This document shows, in pieces, positions 1 to 6,295 of a stretch of 28,778 bases of DNA. Origin of the DNA: a virus. The notes under the pieces are model-generated. The model did not search any database. It saw nothing but the letters and a program-made list of their open reading frames with translations, and had not been told where the DNA came from. Each line of letters begins with the position of its first letter. Position 1 is the first letter of the stretch. The translations under genes and the position numbers were made by a program. The stretch lies in IMG/VR virus record IMGVR_UViG_3300042695_000329, positions 1 to 28,778 of that record; one strand, 5' to 3'.

Positions 1-34
1 CTGGGTCGGGGCCAGACGTCCTACCTATAGACGA

Positions 35-102
35 CCGCGAAGCGATGAGGTAACATTATACATTTTAAAGAGGTATTGAACCTCGGCCTCATCGCTGCGC
101 GG
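35..102. repeat. 16-bp inverted repeat with nested hairpin
   Basis: The arms at 35-50 and 87-102 are complementary over 16 bases with one mismatch. The 36-base centre holds a second small hairpin, GAGGT (70-74) with ACCTC (80-84). As RNA this would form a long stem with an inner stem-loop on either strand. It could be a noncoding RNA, a processing site or a cruciform. No T-run follows either arm, so it does not look like a terminator. Confidence 0.6.
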
Positions 103-294
103 ATAAGTTAACTAAGTATAGGATCTCTGATTACGTGTCTACAAGTGTAACGTCACCCCAAGTTTGCTATCTACTACCAACGAGATCTTTTTTCGCTACC
201 AGCAGATGGCGTTCTTACTTAAGTTCACCGTCATTGACTCTCTACGTTAGAACCTTGTCTTAGCATTGACTTGGCTTACTACTACTAACTATTG

Positions 295-302
295 TATTTA
301 TA
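295..302 (-). promoter_or_regulatory. T4-type late promoter motif
   Basis: The minus strand reads TATAAATA, an exact match to the T4 late-promoter core used by gp55, whose homologue is encoded in this window. It points left into the structured noncoding block and may drive a transcript that leaves the window. No protein-coding frame lies just downstream inside the window. Confidence 0.45.
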
Positions 303-306
303 AGGC

Positions 307-343
307 GAGGAGTAGTATCTCCGAACTACTACTCCTCTTTTTT
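307..343 (+). terminator. Rightward intrinsic terminator
   Basis: An 11-bp stem (307-317 with 327-337) closes a 9-base loop and is followed by six T residues at 338-343 on the plus strand. The minus-strand side has no T-run, so it should stop rightward transcripts coming from the left before they run antisense into the tRNA cluster. Confidence 0.8.
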
Positions 344-368
344 CTCTTCTTTTTTACGAGAAGAAATT

Positions 369-459
369 TGGTAGAAGTGGGTGGATTCGAACCACCTCAA
401 AGGCGCTAATCTGGCGCAAAGAGCTTATAAGACTCCTCTGACTACCAAGTCTCACTTCC
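369..459 (-). tRNA. Class II tRNA, anticodon apparently UAU (identity uncertain)
   Basis: A 91-base cloverleaf with CCA encoded. The acceptor stem GGAAGTG pairs with CACTTCT (G-U at the top), the discriminator is A, and the T arm is GGTGG-TTCGAAT-CCACC. A long variable arm (GCGC-CAGATTA-GCGC) marks class II, the type used for Leu, Ser and Tyr. The anticodon stem GGAGT/GCTCT closes the loop CTTATAA, which gives UAU after U33. UAU would read the isoleucine codon AUA, yet Ile tRNAs are class I. The D arm is weak and position 8 is not U. It may be a degenerate gene or an unusual Leu-type tRNA. Confidence 0.65.
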
Positions 460-460
460 A

Positions 461-613
461 TTATTTGTTTTTTAAAGTTTTAAGTCTATCTTTGATCCAG
501 TTTACAACCGTTACCCATTCTTCATCTTGATATGTAATATCTACTGTTTCAAGATTACTCAGCGCTATCATGAGACCGTGTTGTTCAGAATAGTCTAGAC
601 TGGATTTAGCCAT
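461..613 (-). CDS. Small hypothetical protein between tRNAs (50 aa)
   Basis: The product begins MAKSSLDYSEQHGL and ends in a lysine-rich helix, and I do not recognise its family. A longer frame upstream would run through two tRNA genes and is artefactual. The chosen ATG at 611-613 has an AGAGG ribosome-binding site six bases upstream, placed between the 3' end of the UAA tRNA and the start. The stop ends one base before the class II tRNA. It is therefore a tiny gene inside the tRNA transcript and is probably released when the tRNAs are processed. It is acidic in the middle and has no membrane segment or Cys/His cluster. Confidence 0.65.
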   Translation of the reverse strand: MAKSSLDYSEQHGLMIALSNLETVDITYQDEEWVTVVNWIKDRLKTLKNK

Positions 614-628
614 TAAAACCTCTAAAAT

Positions 629-705
629 TGGTGTCCCCGGTCGGACTCGAACCGACACTACGCAGATTTTAAGTCTGCTGACTCTACCTATTGGCCTACG
701 AGGAC
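629..705 (-). tRNA. tRNA with anticodon UAA (Leu by codon) but short variable loop
   Basis: A 77-base tRNA with encoded CCA. The acceptor GTCCTCG pairs with CGGGGAC, the discriminator is A, the anticodon arm is GCAGA-CTTAAAA-TCTGC, and the T arm is GTCGG-TTCGAGT-CCGAC. The anticodon UAA reads UUA leucine codons. The variable loop is only five bases (GTAGT), so the molecule is class I, whereas bacterial and T4 leucine tRNAs are class II. The D stem is weak (three pairs). The anticodon reading is secure, but the amino acid attached is less so. Confidence 0.85.
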
Positions 706-710
706 GATAT

Positions 711-787
<77 letters not shown>

Positions 788-796
788 ATTAATTCC

Positions 797-825
797 TATA
801 TATCACAACCTGTTGTAATTGTCAA
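797..825 (-). promoter_or_regulatory. Sigma70-type promoter for the tRNA cluster
   Basis: The minus strand reads TTGACA (825-820), a 17-base spacer, then TATATA (802-797). The predicted start is around 790, immediately before the tRNA-Arg 5' end. The promoter lies inside the 3' end of the small 803-913 gene. Confidence 0.8.
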
Positions 826-913
826 TACCATATTGTGCTACACGAGCAGGAATAGTAGAGACTTGATACCAGACAGTCCAGAAAATGATGTTCATGATTG
901 CGATCTCGATCAT
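803..913 (-). CDS. Small membrane protein (36 aa)
   Basis: The frame begins MIEIAIMNIIFWTVWY and encodes 36 residues, with one hydrophobic stretch over residues 2-16 followed by a polar tail. Its ATG overlaps the TGA stop of the glycine-zipper gene (ATGA), which suggests translational coupling and joint expression. Its 3' end contains the tRNA promoter. I do not recognise a family. The coupling to a secreted protein and the single membrane segment suggest an envelope-associated role, but that is inference. Confidence 0.55.
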   Translation of the reverse strand: MIEIAIMNIIFWTVWYQVSTIPARVAQYGIDNYNRL

Positions 914-1362
914 TTTACGAACTCCAGTGTGTGACGCTTTCCGTCTACAGTGAATGTGATAGTTGAGTAGCTATATTTACGAACGCTACTATCTTGATAG
1001 ACAACTTCTTCAAAGCACTGACGCTCAGTACGGTATCCTACGATTTCTTCAGTAGTCTTATTAGCTGCTCGATTAGCGCCAACGATAGCACCAAGAACAG
1101 TCATAGCATCTTGACCACTGCCACTTCCAAACTGATTACCAATAGCACCACCGATCAGTGCGCCGGCGAGAACATCACCATCAGAACCACGGCTATTGCG
1201 GGTTCCATATATAGGTACATCCACGTCACGGCATTCGTTAACGCGTACTGGATTTGATACTGTTTCCTTAACATAGACATCCTCAATAGTTGCTTTCACA
1301 CGGTCATTGGCGTGTGCTTGTGTTGCGAGTAGCAGTACAGTTGTTGCAGCTAAGATTTTCAT
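910..1362 (-). CDS. Secreted glycine-zipper protein (150 aa)
   Basis: Residues 1-18 form a signal peptide with an AHA cleavage site before Asn19. No lipobox cysteine is present. Residues 66-79 and 87-97 hold two glycine-zipper half-motifs (GALIGGAIGNQFG and LGAIVGAN), typical of the glycine zipper 2TM / 17-kDa surface antigen group, which inserts in or associates with the outer membrane. Cys44 and Cys115 may form a disulfide in the periplasm. Its ATG overlaps the stop of the upstream 59-aa gene (TAATG), and downstream it is coupled to a small membrane protein. The operon has early and late promoters. A role in the infected cell's envelope, superinfection exclusion or lysis is possible but unproven. 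Confidence 0.75.
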   Translation of the reverse strand: MKILAATTVLLLATQAHANDRVKATIEDVYVKETVSNPVRVNECRDVDVPIYGTRNSRGSDGDVLAGALIGGAIGNQFGSGSGQDAMTVLGAIVGANRAANKTTEEIVGYRTERQCFEEVVYQDSSVRKYSYSTITFTVDGKRHTLEFVK

Positions 1363-1541
1363 TAGTTTAACCTATTTTCCCAGAAGGCTTTTACGACTTG
1401 TTCTCGAGATACGAATGTTTGTAGCCAATTATCTTGAGTCATCAACCAGTCAACAATTTCTTCATCGATATCTGATTCCATATCACTACAGACAGACTGA
1501 GGATTGAGACGATTGATTTCTTCTTGGACTAGAGCATCCAT
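1362..1541 (-). CDS. Acidic hypothetical protein (59 aa)
   Basis: The 59-residue product begins MDALVQEEINRLNP, is acidic in its first half (EESDIDEE-like region around residues 21-28) and has several tryptophans. I do not recognise a family. The ATG at 1539-1541 has an AAAGGA ribosome-binding site nine bases upstream, and the TAA stop overlaps the ATG of the glycine-zipper gene by one base. Two promoter motifs lie just upstream. It is the first gene of the secreted-protein operon and probably cytoplasmic, since it lacks a signal or membrane segment. Confidence 0.7.
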   Translation of the reverse strand: MDALVQEEINRLNPQSVCSDMESDIDEEIVDWLMTQDNWLQTFVSREQVVKAFWENRLN

Positions 1542-1557
1542 GTTTGTTCCTTTACTC

Positions 1558-1565
1558 TATTTATA
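1558..1565 (-). promoter_or_regulatory. T4-type late promoter
   Basis: The minus strand reads TATAAATA, 17 bases before the ATG of the 59-aa gene. It would give late transcription of the 59-aa, glycine-zipper and 36-aa genes and could read on into the tRNAs. It lies just downstream of a sigma70-type promoter, so the operon has tandem early and late starts. Confidence 0.65.
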
Positions 1566-1570
1566 TTAAG

Positions 1571-1599
1571 ATACTAAACCATCTCGATCAGAATGTCAA
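1571..1599 (-). promoter_or_regulatory. Sigma70-type promoter
   Basis: The minus strand reads TTGACA (1599-1594), a 17-base spacer and TAGTAT (1576-1571). It is embedded in the last codons of the metallopeptidase gene and directs early transcription of the 59-aa/glycine-zipper operon. Confidence 0.7.
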
Positions 1600-1963
1600 C
1601 ATATTTTTTCACTAGTTCATCAGATTTTTTGTTGGCTTCTTCTTCCCACCAGACACTCTTGTAGTCATAGCCTTTCATTTCAATAAGATTTCCTAGATCT
1701 TGAAGCATGTATTGTTTGACGTGAACAATCTCGTGAGCTATGGTCTTATAGATCTCAGTGATGTTTCTGTCGCTGGTAGATACGACAATAGAATAGATTC
1801 CTTTATCAGCATCTACGTCTAAACAATAACCGAGTAACCCATCAGCGAGTTCATCGTATGCATCAATATACAGGACACTAGGTTTGATGTCAAGCGCATG
1901 GCAACAGAACGATGCAAAGTCGACAGTCAACCTTTCATCTAGATTCTTAACTTCTACTTTCAT
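1574..1963 (-). CDS. HExxH metallopeptidase-like protein (129 aa)
   Basis: The sequence has AHEIVHVKQ at residues 76-84, a zinc-binding HExxH helix (His77, Glu78, His81). A downstream acidic segment, WWEEEANKKSDEL (105-117), could supply the third zinc ligand, as in SprT-like or gluzincin folds. No signal peptide is seen, so it should act in the cytoplasm. The length is that of a minimal peptidase domain. Its ATG overlaps the TGA of the small basic gene upstream (ATGA). Such small peptidases occur in T4-like phages, but their targets are unknown. Family assignment beyond a zinc peptidase-like protein is uncertain. Confidence 0.7.
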   Translation of the reverse strand: MKVEVKNLDERLTVDFASFCCHALDIKPSVLYIDAYDELADGLLGYCLDVDADKGIYSIVVSTSDRNITEIYKTIAHEIVHVKQYMLQDLGNLIEMKGYDYKSVWWEEEANKKSDELVKKYVDILIEMV

Positions 1964-2049
1964 TTCTTGTTCTTCATTTTTGTTTTACGCTTGCCTGATC
2001 CGATCTTACGACGACCTTTTGGTGGGCGATTTTTTCTTGGGTGTGGCAT
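1960..2049 (-). CDS. Very basic microprotein (29 aa)
   Basis: The frame runs from MPHPRKNRPPKGRR to a lysine-rich end and contains at least 14 Lys/Arg residues in 29. An AAAGGA ribosome-binding site lies seven bases before the ATG, and the TGA stop overlaps the next gene's ATG. The organisation therefore fits a real gene between the gp52-like gene and the metallopeptidase. The composition suggests nucleic-acid or ribosome binding. I do not recognise a family and function is unknown. Confidence 0.6.
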   Translation of the reverse strand: MPHPRKNRPPKGRRKIGSGKRKTKMKNKK

Positions 2050-2060
2050 GTTTTATCCTT

Positions 2061-3410
2061 TTATTTGAAATTTAGATCATCAACGAATTGCTCTTTAGGT
2101 GTAGTCGACATCCAATATTCGAGTCGACTTTTGCATTCATTGATTTCTTGTTCAAGTTGTTTAACCATCTCATCGGTCAAGCTAAGAATATTGATTCGAA
2201 GCAGACGATCAATGTCGTTGTCATTAAGAGCTTCAGTGTTGCTATAGATTTGTTTTGCAACATCATCTTTCTTTTTGTTTTTGAACTCGATCTTGTTGTT
2301 AAGCACAGATTGAATAAACTGCATCTTTACTTTCAACCAACGAGCAAGCTCATTTTCTTCTTGAGTACGAATATCAATTCGCTTTTGAAGAATGCTAAGA
2401 CGATAATCACAGAAGTCCTTAACAAGAACACGTTCATCAGTGTATTCGCGAAGCTTACCATCAAAACCGATCACTGTTAGGTTTTCAGTAAGTGGCTTAC
2501 TCAACTTAAACTTTGAGATGATCTTATCATCATCCCAATTAGATGAGGTGTTCTGTTTCAGCTTAACTTCAAAACGAAAGCCAGTTTTATCACACTGATC
2601 TTCGTAAGATACAATATCACCTTTTTCTTCTAGATCGTCTAGAACGCTTACATAAGACTCACGATCAAACCCATAAGGAACTTCAGTGATAAGAATAACA
2701 GTCTTGCTCTTCTTTTCGAATTTACCGAAGACAACAAACCTGTTCTCAGCTTCATTGAAAGAAACGGTTCCATCAAACTCAGGAAAAGTTACTGGAATTC
2801 TCTTCGCAATGGTACCCTTTTGCAAGTATTCCTTGCATGCACGAGAGAGATCGTTTGAACTACGAGGAAGAATATTCGTAGCAAATCCAGTAGCAATACC
2901 CTTTGTTCCATTCGCAAGGACCAAAGGAATCACTGGAATATAGAATGCTGGTGGTTCGTGTTCAGGATCGTCATGAGCTGGTGCTAGATCAACATCCTTG
3001 ATATACTTCTCAAAGTTCTTATGAACTCGAGTGTAAACATAACGAGGTGCACCGGCTTCTTGTACAAGGCGAGTACCAAATGACCCACGACCTTCTACGA
3101 GACAAATGTTGTTGTTCCATGTAGCAGCCATAAGCTGACCAGCACCAGCAGCACTACCTTCTCCGTGGTTGTATCCATAATCAGAAATGATACCGGCTAC
3201 AGCAGAAACTTTCTTGAATTCTGTTTTTGAATTCAGAAGAGAAGAATAAAGATAGAATCGTTGAACTGGCTTGAGGCCATCGATCATATTAGGAATAGCT
3301 CGAGCCTCTACGGTGTACATAGCAAAGGACAACCATTCGTTCTTTGCAACCTTAGAGATCGGGTATTCGTTTGTGTCAGACTCGTCAGACATGAATTCGG
3401 TTAAGCTCAT
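2061..3410 (-). CDS. 52: DNA topoisomerase II medium subunit (T4 gp52-like)
   Basis: This is the GyrA/ParC-type breakage-reunion subunit of the phage type II topoisomerase, which passes duplexes through a double-strand break and helps start replication. The active-site Arg123-Tyr124 lies in GAPRYVYTRV, and the N-terminal GLKPVQRFYLY block (45-55) and FGTRL (111-115) are family hallmarks. At 449 residues it is close to T4 gp52 and lacks the C-terminal wrapping domain of bacterial GyrA. A GAGGA site precedes the ATG. It follows the large-subunit gene with two small genes between, and has its own sigma70-type promoter inside the end of the preceding gene. Confidence 0.95.
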   Translation of the reverse strand: MSLTEFMSDESDTNEYPISKVAKNEWLSFAMYTVEARAIPNMIDGLKPVQRFYLYSSLLNSKTEFKKVSAVAGIISDYGYNHGEGSAAGAGQLMAATWNNNICLVEGRGSFGTRLVQEAGAPRYVYTRVHKNFEKYIKDVDLAPAHDDPEHEPPAFYIPVIPLVLANGTKGIATGFATNILPRSSNDLSRACKEYLQKGTIAKRIPVTFPEFDGTVSFNEAENRFVVFGKFEKKSKTVILITEVPYGFDRESYVSVLDDLEEKGDIVSYEDQCDKTGFRFEVKLKQNTSSNWDDDKIISKFKLSKPLTENLTVIGFDGKLREYTDERVLVKDFCDYRLSILQKRIDIRTQEENELARWLKVKMQFIQSVLNNKIEFKNKKKDDVAKQIYSNTEALNDNDIDRLLRINILSLTDEMVKQLEQEINECKSRLEYWMSTTPKEQFVDDLNFK

Positions 3411-3433
3411 CTCAATTCCTCATTTATATGTAC

Positions 3434-3462
3434 ATTATATCATATGATAATGAATTTGTCAA
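3434..3462 (-). promoter_or_regulatory. Sigma70-type promoter for gene 52
   Basis: The minus strand reads TTGACA (3462-3457), a 17-base spacer and TATAAT (3439-3434), a perfect consensus. The TGA stop of the upstream 78-aa gene lies inside the -35 hexamer. A near late motif (TATAAATG, 3428-3421) follows but is too close to the start codon to be convincing. Confidence 0.85.
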
Positions 3463-3695
3463 CTGGTTTGTTCTAGCATTTTTAATTTGTTTTCGAGCTT
3501 TTCAATGTAGTCAGCAATTTTCCAATCAATAGAATCCATGCATTTAAACTTATGTTCTTCTCCAGCACGGTTGCGCAGGAATTGAACCATTGGACTTGGG
3601 TTCAACATTGGTTTCAGTTCAGCGTAAACTTTATCTACCACATCATGTTCGTTCTCTTCTTCTTCGAACCCATGTGTGTTGATTGTAGTTGTCAT
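3459..3695 (-). CDS. Hypothetical acidic protein (78 aa)
   Basis: Starts MTTTINTHGFEEEENEHD, then has a helical C-terminal half with a likely coiled coil (IADYIEKLENKLKMLEQ, about residues 60-76). I do not recognise a family. It overlaps the upstream membrane-protein gene by four bases (ATGA), and its own TGA stop forms part of the -35 box of the gene 52 promoter. Lying between the two topoisomerase subunits, it may be co-expressed with them, but there is no direct evidence that it binds them. Confidence 0.7.
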   Translation of the reverse strand: MTTTINTHGFEEEENEHDVVDKVYAELKPMLNPSPMVQFLRNRAGEEHKFKCMDSIDWKIADYIEKLENKLKMLEQTS

Positions 3696-3880
3696 CTTTT
3701 TTGTTCCTGTTTTTTTCTAATATTACAATAGTCGACAGTCCAAGCAGAATACACAAATCCTGCTAGTAGACCGTTTAAAATGTTTATCCAAAAGTTATCA
3801 CCAGTTAAACCGGCTACACTAAAAGCAACTATCAAGTCTGCTGCTATGACAGCAACAACCCAGTCATACCAACGTATCAT
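3692..3880 (-). CDS. Two-segment membrane protein (62 aa)
   Basis: Hydrophobic stretches at about residues 7-25 (VVAVIAADLIVAFSVAGL) and 31-50 predict two transmembrane helices with a short polar hairpin (TGDN) and a basic C-terminal tail (RKKQEQKR). That tail should face the cytoplasm. It overlaps both neighbours by ATGA junctions and sits between topoisomerase subunit genes. T4 topoisomerase has been linked to the membrane, so a tethering role can be imagined, but I do not recognise the family. Confidence 0.7.
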   Translation of the reverse strand: MIRWYDWVVAVIAADLIVAFSVAGLTGDNFWINILNGLLAGFVYSAWTVDYCNIRKKQEQKR

Positions 3881-5703
3881 GCGAACATATACTCCTTACG
3901 AGGTTGGCTGTCTTTACCAAACATCATTTCAAAGATCTTAGCATCGTCAACAGTTACAGTGTCGTACACTGGCTGGTTAATAATACGATCATATTCTTCT
4001 TCGGTCAACGAACCCAAGCCCTTAATGTAACGGTGCTTCCAACCGTTTTCATTCTTTTTAAATTCGTTTGCTTCTTCGTAGGAATAGAACCATTTAGTTT
4101 CTTTACCCTTAGTAGAGATCATAATGGGAGTACGAGTAATCTTTACACGCTTTTCCTTGAACAGTCGAGGCCAGTACTTGTAAAAGAAAGCCAGAAGCAA
4201 AGGACTGATGTGGCCAATACCATCGTGGTCTGCGTCAGTAAGCGTAGCGATGTTTTGGTATGTCATATCGTCGACACTATTTGGATTTGTAATATCCAAT
4301 CCAAGAACAGCAACGAGTTCACTGAGCTCTTTATTCTTGAGTACCTCAGAAGGCTTCATATCCCAAGTGTTCATGATAACACCACGAAGAGGATAAGCTC
4401 CAACTTTATTTGGATCACGAACTTTCAAAAGAAAGCCCATAGCCGAATCACCTTCTACAATCTTCAGTGTAGCACCATCTGAGTTTGCAGAAATATGTTT
4501 AGCTACTTTTACTTTACGAAGACCCTTTTGTGCAAGGGTTGCTGCACGCTTTTCAGCTGCTAGCTTCTTAGCAAGTTGAGCTTCGATAATAGGATCGATG
4601 ATTTCATTAGACGCAAAAACTTTCTTAGCAATCGAAAGAATATCTTTTACACCAGATGCCTCATAGTGCTCTTTCACATTACCCATAGGGTTAGTAAGAC
4701 GCTCTTTGGTTTGGCTATCAAACTTAGGATTCATAAAATTACGAGCAAACAAAACAAAAGTGATTCCACCTTTGATTGTCGACTTTGCAACTTCAATCTT
4801 ATGACGACGTTTAATAAGAGTAGCCAGCTCATCAATTACACCGTTGACGATGTAGTCGACATATGTCCCGCCTTGACGAGTATTAACACCGTTTACAAAA
4901 CTGTTAGAACGGAAACCATCTTCAGAAGGTGCAAAGAAAAAAGAAACATTTTCAGATTTTTCAATAACACAGGTATCACTGAAAAGAGCAGAATATTTTT
5001 TTAGATCATTTACTTTGATTCTCTTTTTGTTAAACGAGAAATCAATTTCTGGAAAGGCCATCTGAAGACCGACGAGACGATCTTCAACGAGCGAGATAGT
5101 ATCGAGGTTGTTGAGGTTCTCGACTTCAAATAGCGAGAAATCTGGAATAAAAGAAACTTCAGTACCAGATCCAACATCACATTCTTTAATACTAACACTA
5201 ATATTTTCACCGCCATCTGAACACTTAACCTCTACTCGCTTTCCATCTCGCCAGGTTTTACCAACGAAACGAGTCGAGAGAAAGTTAGTAGCAGCTGAGC
5301 CAACACCGTTAGTACCAATGGTAACTCGATTATCATCAAAGCTCGTACCGGCATTTACTTTTGTCCAAGCAGCAACAGGACGAAGAATTTTCTCTTTGCT
5401 CGTCTCGTCGTAGATCTCGTCTTGAGGAATGCCACGACCGTTATCTGTAACGACGATTGAATTATCAATTCGAATTGAAACATCAATCTTATTAGCGTAT
5501 TCAAATTTTGTACGAATAGCTTCGTCGATCGAGTTATCAAGAATTTCGTCAATCATCTTAGAAAGAGCAGGAACATACTTAGCCGTCTTCCATTGACCCA
5601 TAACAAAACGTTCGATTTCTTCTTTTGAACTCGAACCCATGTACATGCCGATGCGCTCGCGAACGTGCTGGCGAGCTGTCAAAATTCTAAAATTGTCAGA
5701 CAC
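3877..5703 (-). CDS. 39: DNA topoisomerase II large subunit, gp39/gp60 in one chain
   Basis: This is the GyrB/ParE-type ATPase subunit. The GHKL ATPase domain shows the magnesium-binding Asn57 in EILDNSIDEA, the DNGRGIP box (87-93) and the G-loop GTNGVGS (130-136). The TOPRIM domain has EGDSA (417-421) and DADHDG (490-495), which coordinate magnesium for cleavage. In T4 these domains are split between genes 39 and 60, and gene 60 needs a ribosomal bypass. Here 608 residues carry both in one frame with no visible break. Tandem late and sigma70-type promoters lie upstream, and the stop overlaps the next gene by ATGA. Confidence 0.96.
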   Translation of the reverse strand: MSDNFRILTARQHVRERIGMYMGSSSKEEIERFVMGQWKTAKYVPALSKMIDEILDNSIDEAIRTKFEYANKIDVSIRIDNSIVVTDNGRGIPQDEIYDETSKEKILRPVAAWTKVNAGTSFDDNRVTIGTNGVGSAATNFLSTRFVGKTWRDGKRVEVKCSDGGENISVSIKECDVGSGTEVSFIPDFSLFEVENLNNLDTISLVEDRLVGLQMAFPEIDFSFNKKRIKVNDLKKYSALFSDTCVIEKSENVSFFFAPSEDGFRSNSFVNGVNTRQGGTYVDYIVNGVIDELATLIKRRHKIEVAKSTIKGGITFVLFARNFMNPKFDSQTKERLTNPMGNVKEHYEASGVKDILSIAKKVFASNEIIDPIIEAQLAKKLAAEKRAATLAQKGLRKVKVAKHISANSDGATLKIVEGDSAMGFLLKVRDPNKVGAYPLRGVIMNTWDMKPSEVLKNKELSELVAVLGLDITNPNSVDDMTYQNIATLTDADHDGIGHISPLLLAFFYKYWPRLFKEKRVKITRTPIMISTKGKETKWFYSYEEANEFKKNENGWKHRYIKGLGSLTEEEYDRIINQPVYDTVTVDDAKIFEMMFGKDSQPRKEYMFA

Positions 5704-5727
5704 TAGGTCACTCCATTAATTGCAGTT

Positions 5728-5735
5728 TATTTATA
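5728..5735 (-). promoter_or_regulatory. T4-type late promoter before the topoisomerase operon
   Basis: The minus strand reads TATAAATA about 25 bases before the ATG of the large-subunit gene. Together with the sigma70-type promoter further upstream, it would keep the topoisomerase operon transcribed early and late. Confidence 0.6.
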
Positions 5736-5758
5736 GAAACCGCATAGGCTTCTATTCA

Positions 5759-5766
5759 GATAAATA
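5759..5766 (+). promoter_or_regulatory. Late-promoter-like motif before the tail gene
   Basis: The plus strand reads GATAAATA, seven of eight matches to the T4 late core, about 40 bases before the ATG of the tail-tube-like gene. A structural gene is expected to be late. It overlaps the -10 box of the divergent minus-strand early promoter. Confidence 0.45.
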
Positions 5767-5792
5767 TTATCATAGCTTCCACGTATTGTCAA
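5764..5792 (-). promoter_or_regulatory. Sigma70-type promoter for the topoisomerase operon
   Basis: The minus strand reads TTGACA (5792-5787), a 17-base spacer and TAATAT (5769-5764). It lies in the divergent region and should start transcription of the large topoisomerase subunit and the genes beyond it. Confidence 0.8.
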
Positions 5793-5806
5793 CAGGAATT
5801 TTTCAT

Positions 5807-6295
5807 ATGATTACAAACTACTTGTCGCCGGTATCCTTTACAGTGACCGTAGAGAGACTACCGAACGTAGAATTTTTTACACAAAAGGCTACCATACCAG
5901 GCTTGACCATGACTCCAACAGTACAGGCTTCGCCTCTCAAGACCTTATATAATACACCAGATAGACTCGAGTACGGGGAATTTGAACTAAGCTTCATAGT
6001 CGACGAAAGCATGGAGAACTACTTCGAGATTCTTTCATGGATGGAAGGTATGGGCCCACCCGAGTCGTCTACTCAGTTTGATAACTTGAAAAAAAGCAAG
6101 TATGGTCTATCGTCAGACATCACGTTATTAGTTCAAAACAGTAATCGTAGGCCAAACATAAAATTTACTTTCAAGGATTGCTTTCCTATCAGCCTAGCTC
6201 CGATTTCTCTCGATGTTACTCAACAGGATGTATTTTATCCAGAATGTAACGTCATCTTCAGACACAACGGATTTAAGTTCGAAAAATTTAGTTGA
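5807..6295 (+). CDS. Tail-tube-like structural protein (T4 gp19/gp54-type fold)
   Basis: The ATG at 5807 (MITNYLSPVSFTVT) is preferred over an upstream TTG because it has an AGGA site and lies after the promoters. The 162-residue product has the layout of the T4 tail-tube family: an N-terminal beta strand pair (VSFTVTVERLPNVEF), a 'KATIPGL' turn, a central EYGEFELSFIVDESMENYFEI segment resembling the strand-helix unit of gp19, and a C-terminal strand pair. It may be a tube, tube-initiator or baseplate protein. It is the only likely virion gene here and probably uses a late promoter. The overall fold is likely, but the exact gp number is not established. Confidence 0.6.
   Translation: MITNYLSPVSFTVTVERLPNVEFFTQKATIPGLTMTPTVQASPLKTLYNTPDRLEYGEFELSFIVDESMENYFEILSWMEGMGPPESSTQFDNLKKSKYGLSSDITLLVQNSNRRPNIKFTFKDCFPISLAPISLDVTQQDVFYPECNVIFRHNGFKFEKFS

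Larger units (their letters stand above)
1..368. other. Left-edge noncoding block
   Basis: No convincing gene is visible before the first tRNA. The block contains a 16-bp imperfect inverted repeat, a leftward TATAAATA motif and a rightward intrinsic terminator, listed separately. Positions 1-50 and 85-102 are more GC-rich than the neighbouring phage DNA, as structured RNA often is in AT-rich genomes. A short open frame ending at 51-53 and a tRNA-like D-arm on the minus strand at the extreme edge are both too incomplete to call. Confidence 0.5.

Noticed and set aside
1-42. tRNA-like D arm on the minus strand at the left edge (TCGTCTATAGGTAGGAC)
   Set aside because: It resembles a Glu/Gln-type D arm, but the apparent anticodon loop lacks U33 and the T arm would be outside the window.
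1-53. Open frame ending at 51-53 on the plus strand (possible C-terminus of a gene)
   Set aside because: Only 17 codons are in the window, and codons such as GGG, GCG and AGG are unusual for this genome. The minus strand looks tRNA-like in the same place.
62-86. T-arm-like GAGG-TTCAATA-CCTC on the minus strand
   Set aside because: No acceptor or anticodon arm fits. It is better explained as the inner hairpin of the inverted repeat.
3421-3428. TATAAATG late-like motif before gene 52
   Set aside because: Its start point would leave too little leader for the ribosome site.
5720-5806. TTG start for the tail-tube-like gene
   Set aside because: It lies within the promoter region. The ATG at 5807 begins the conserved part.
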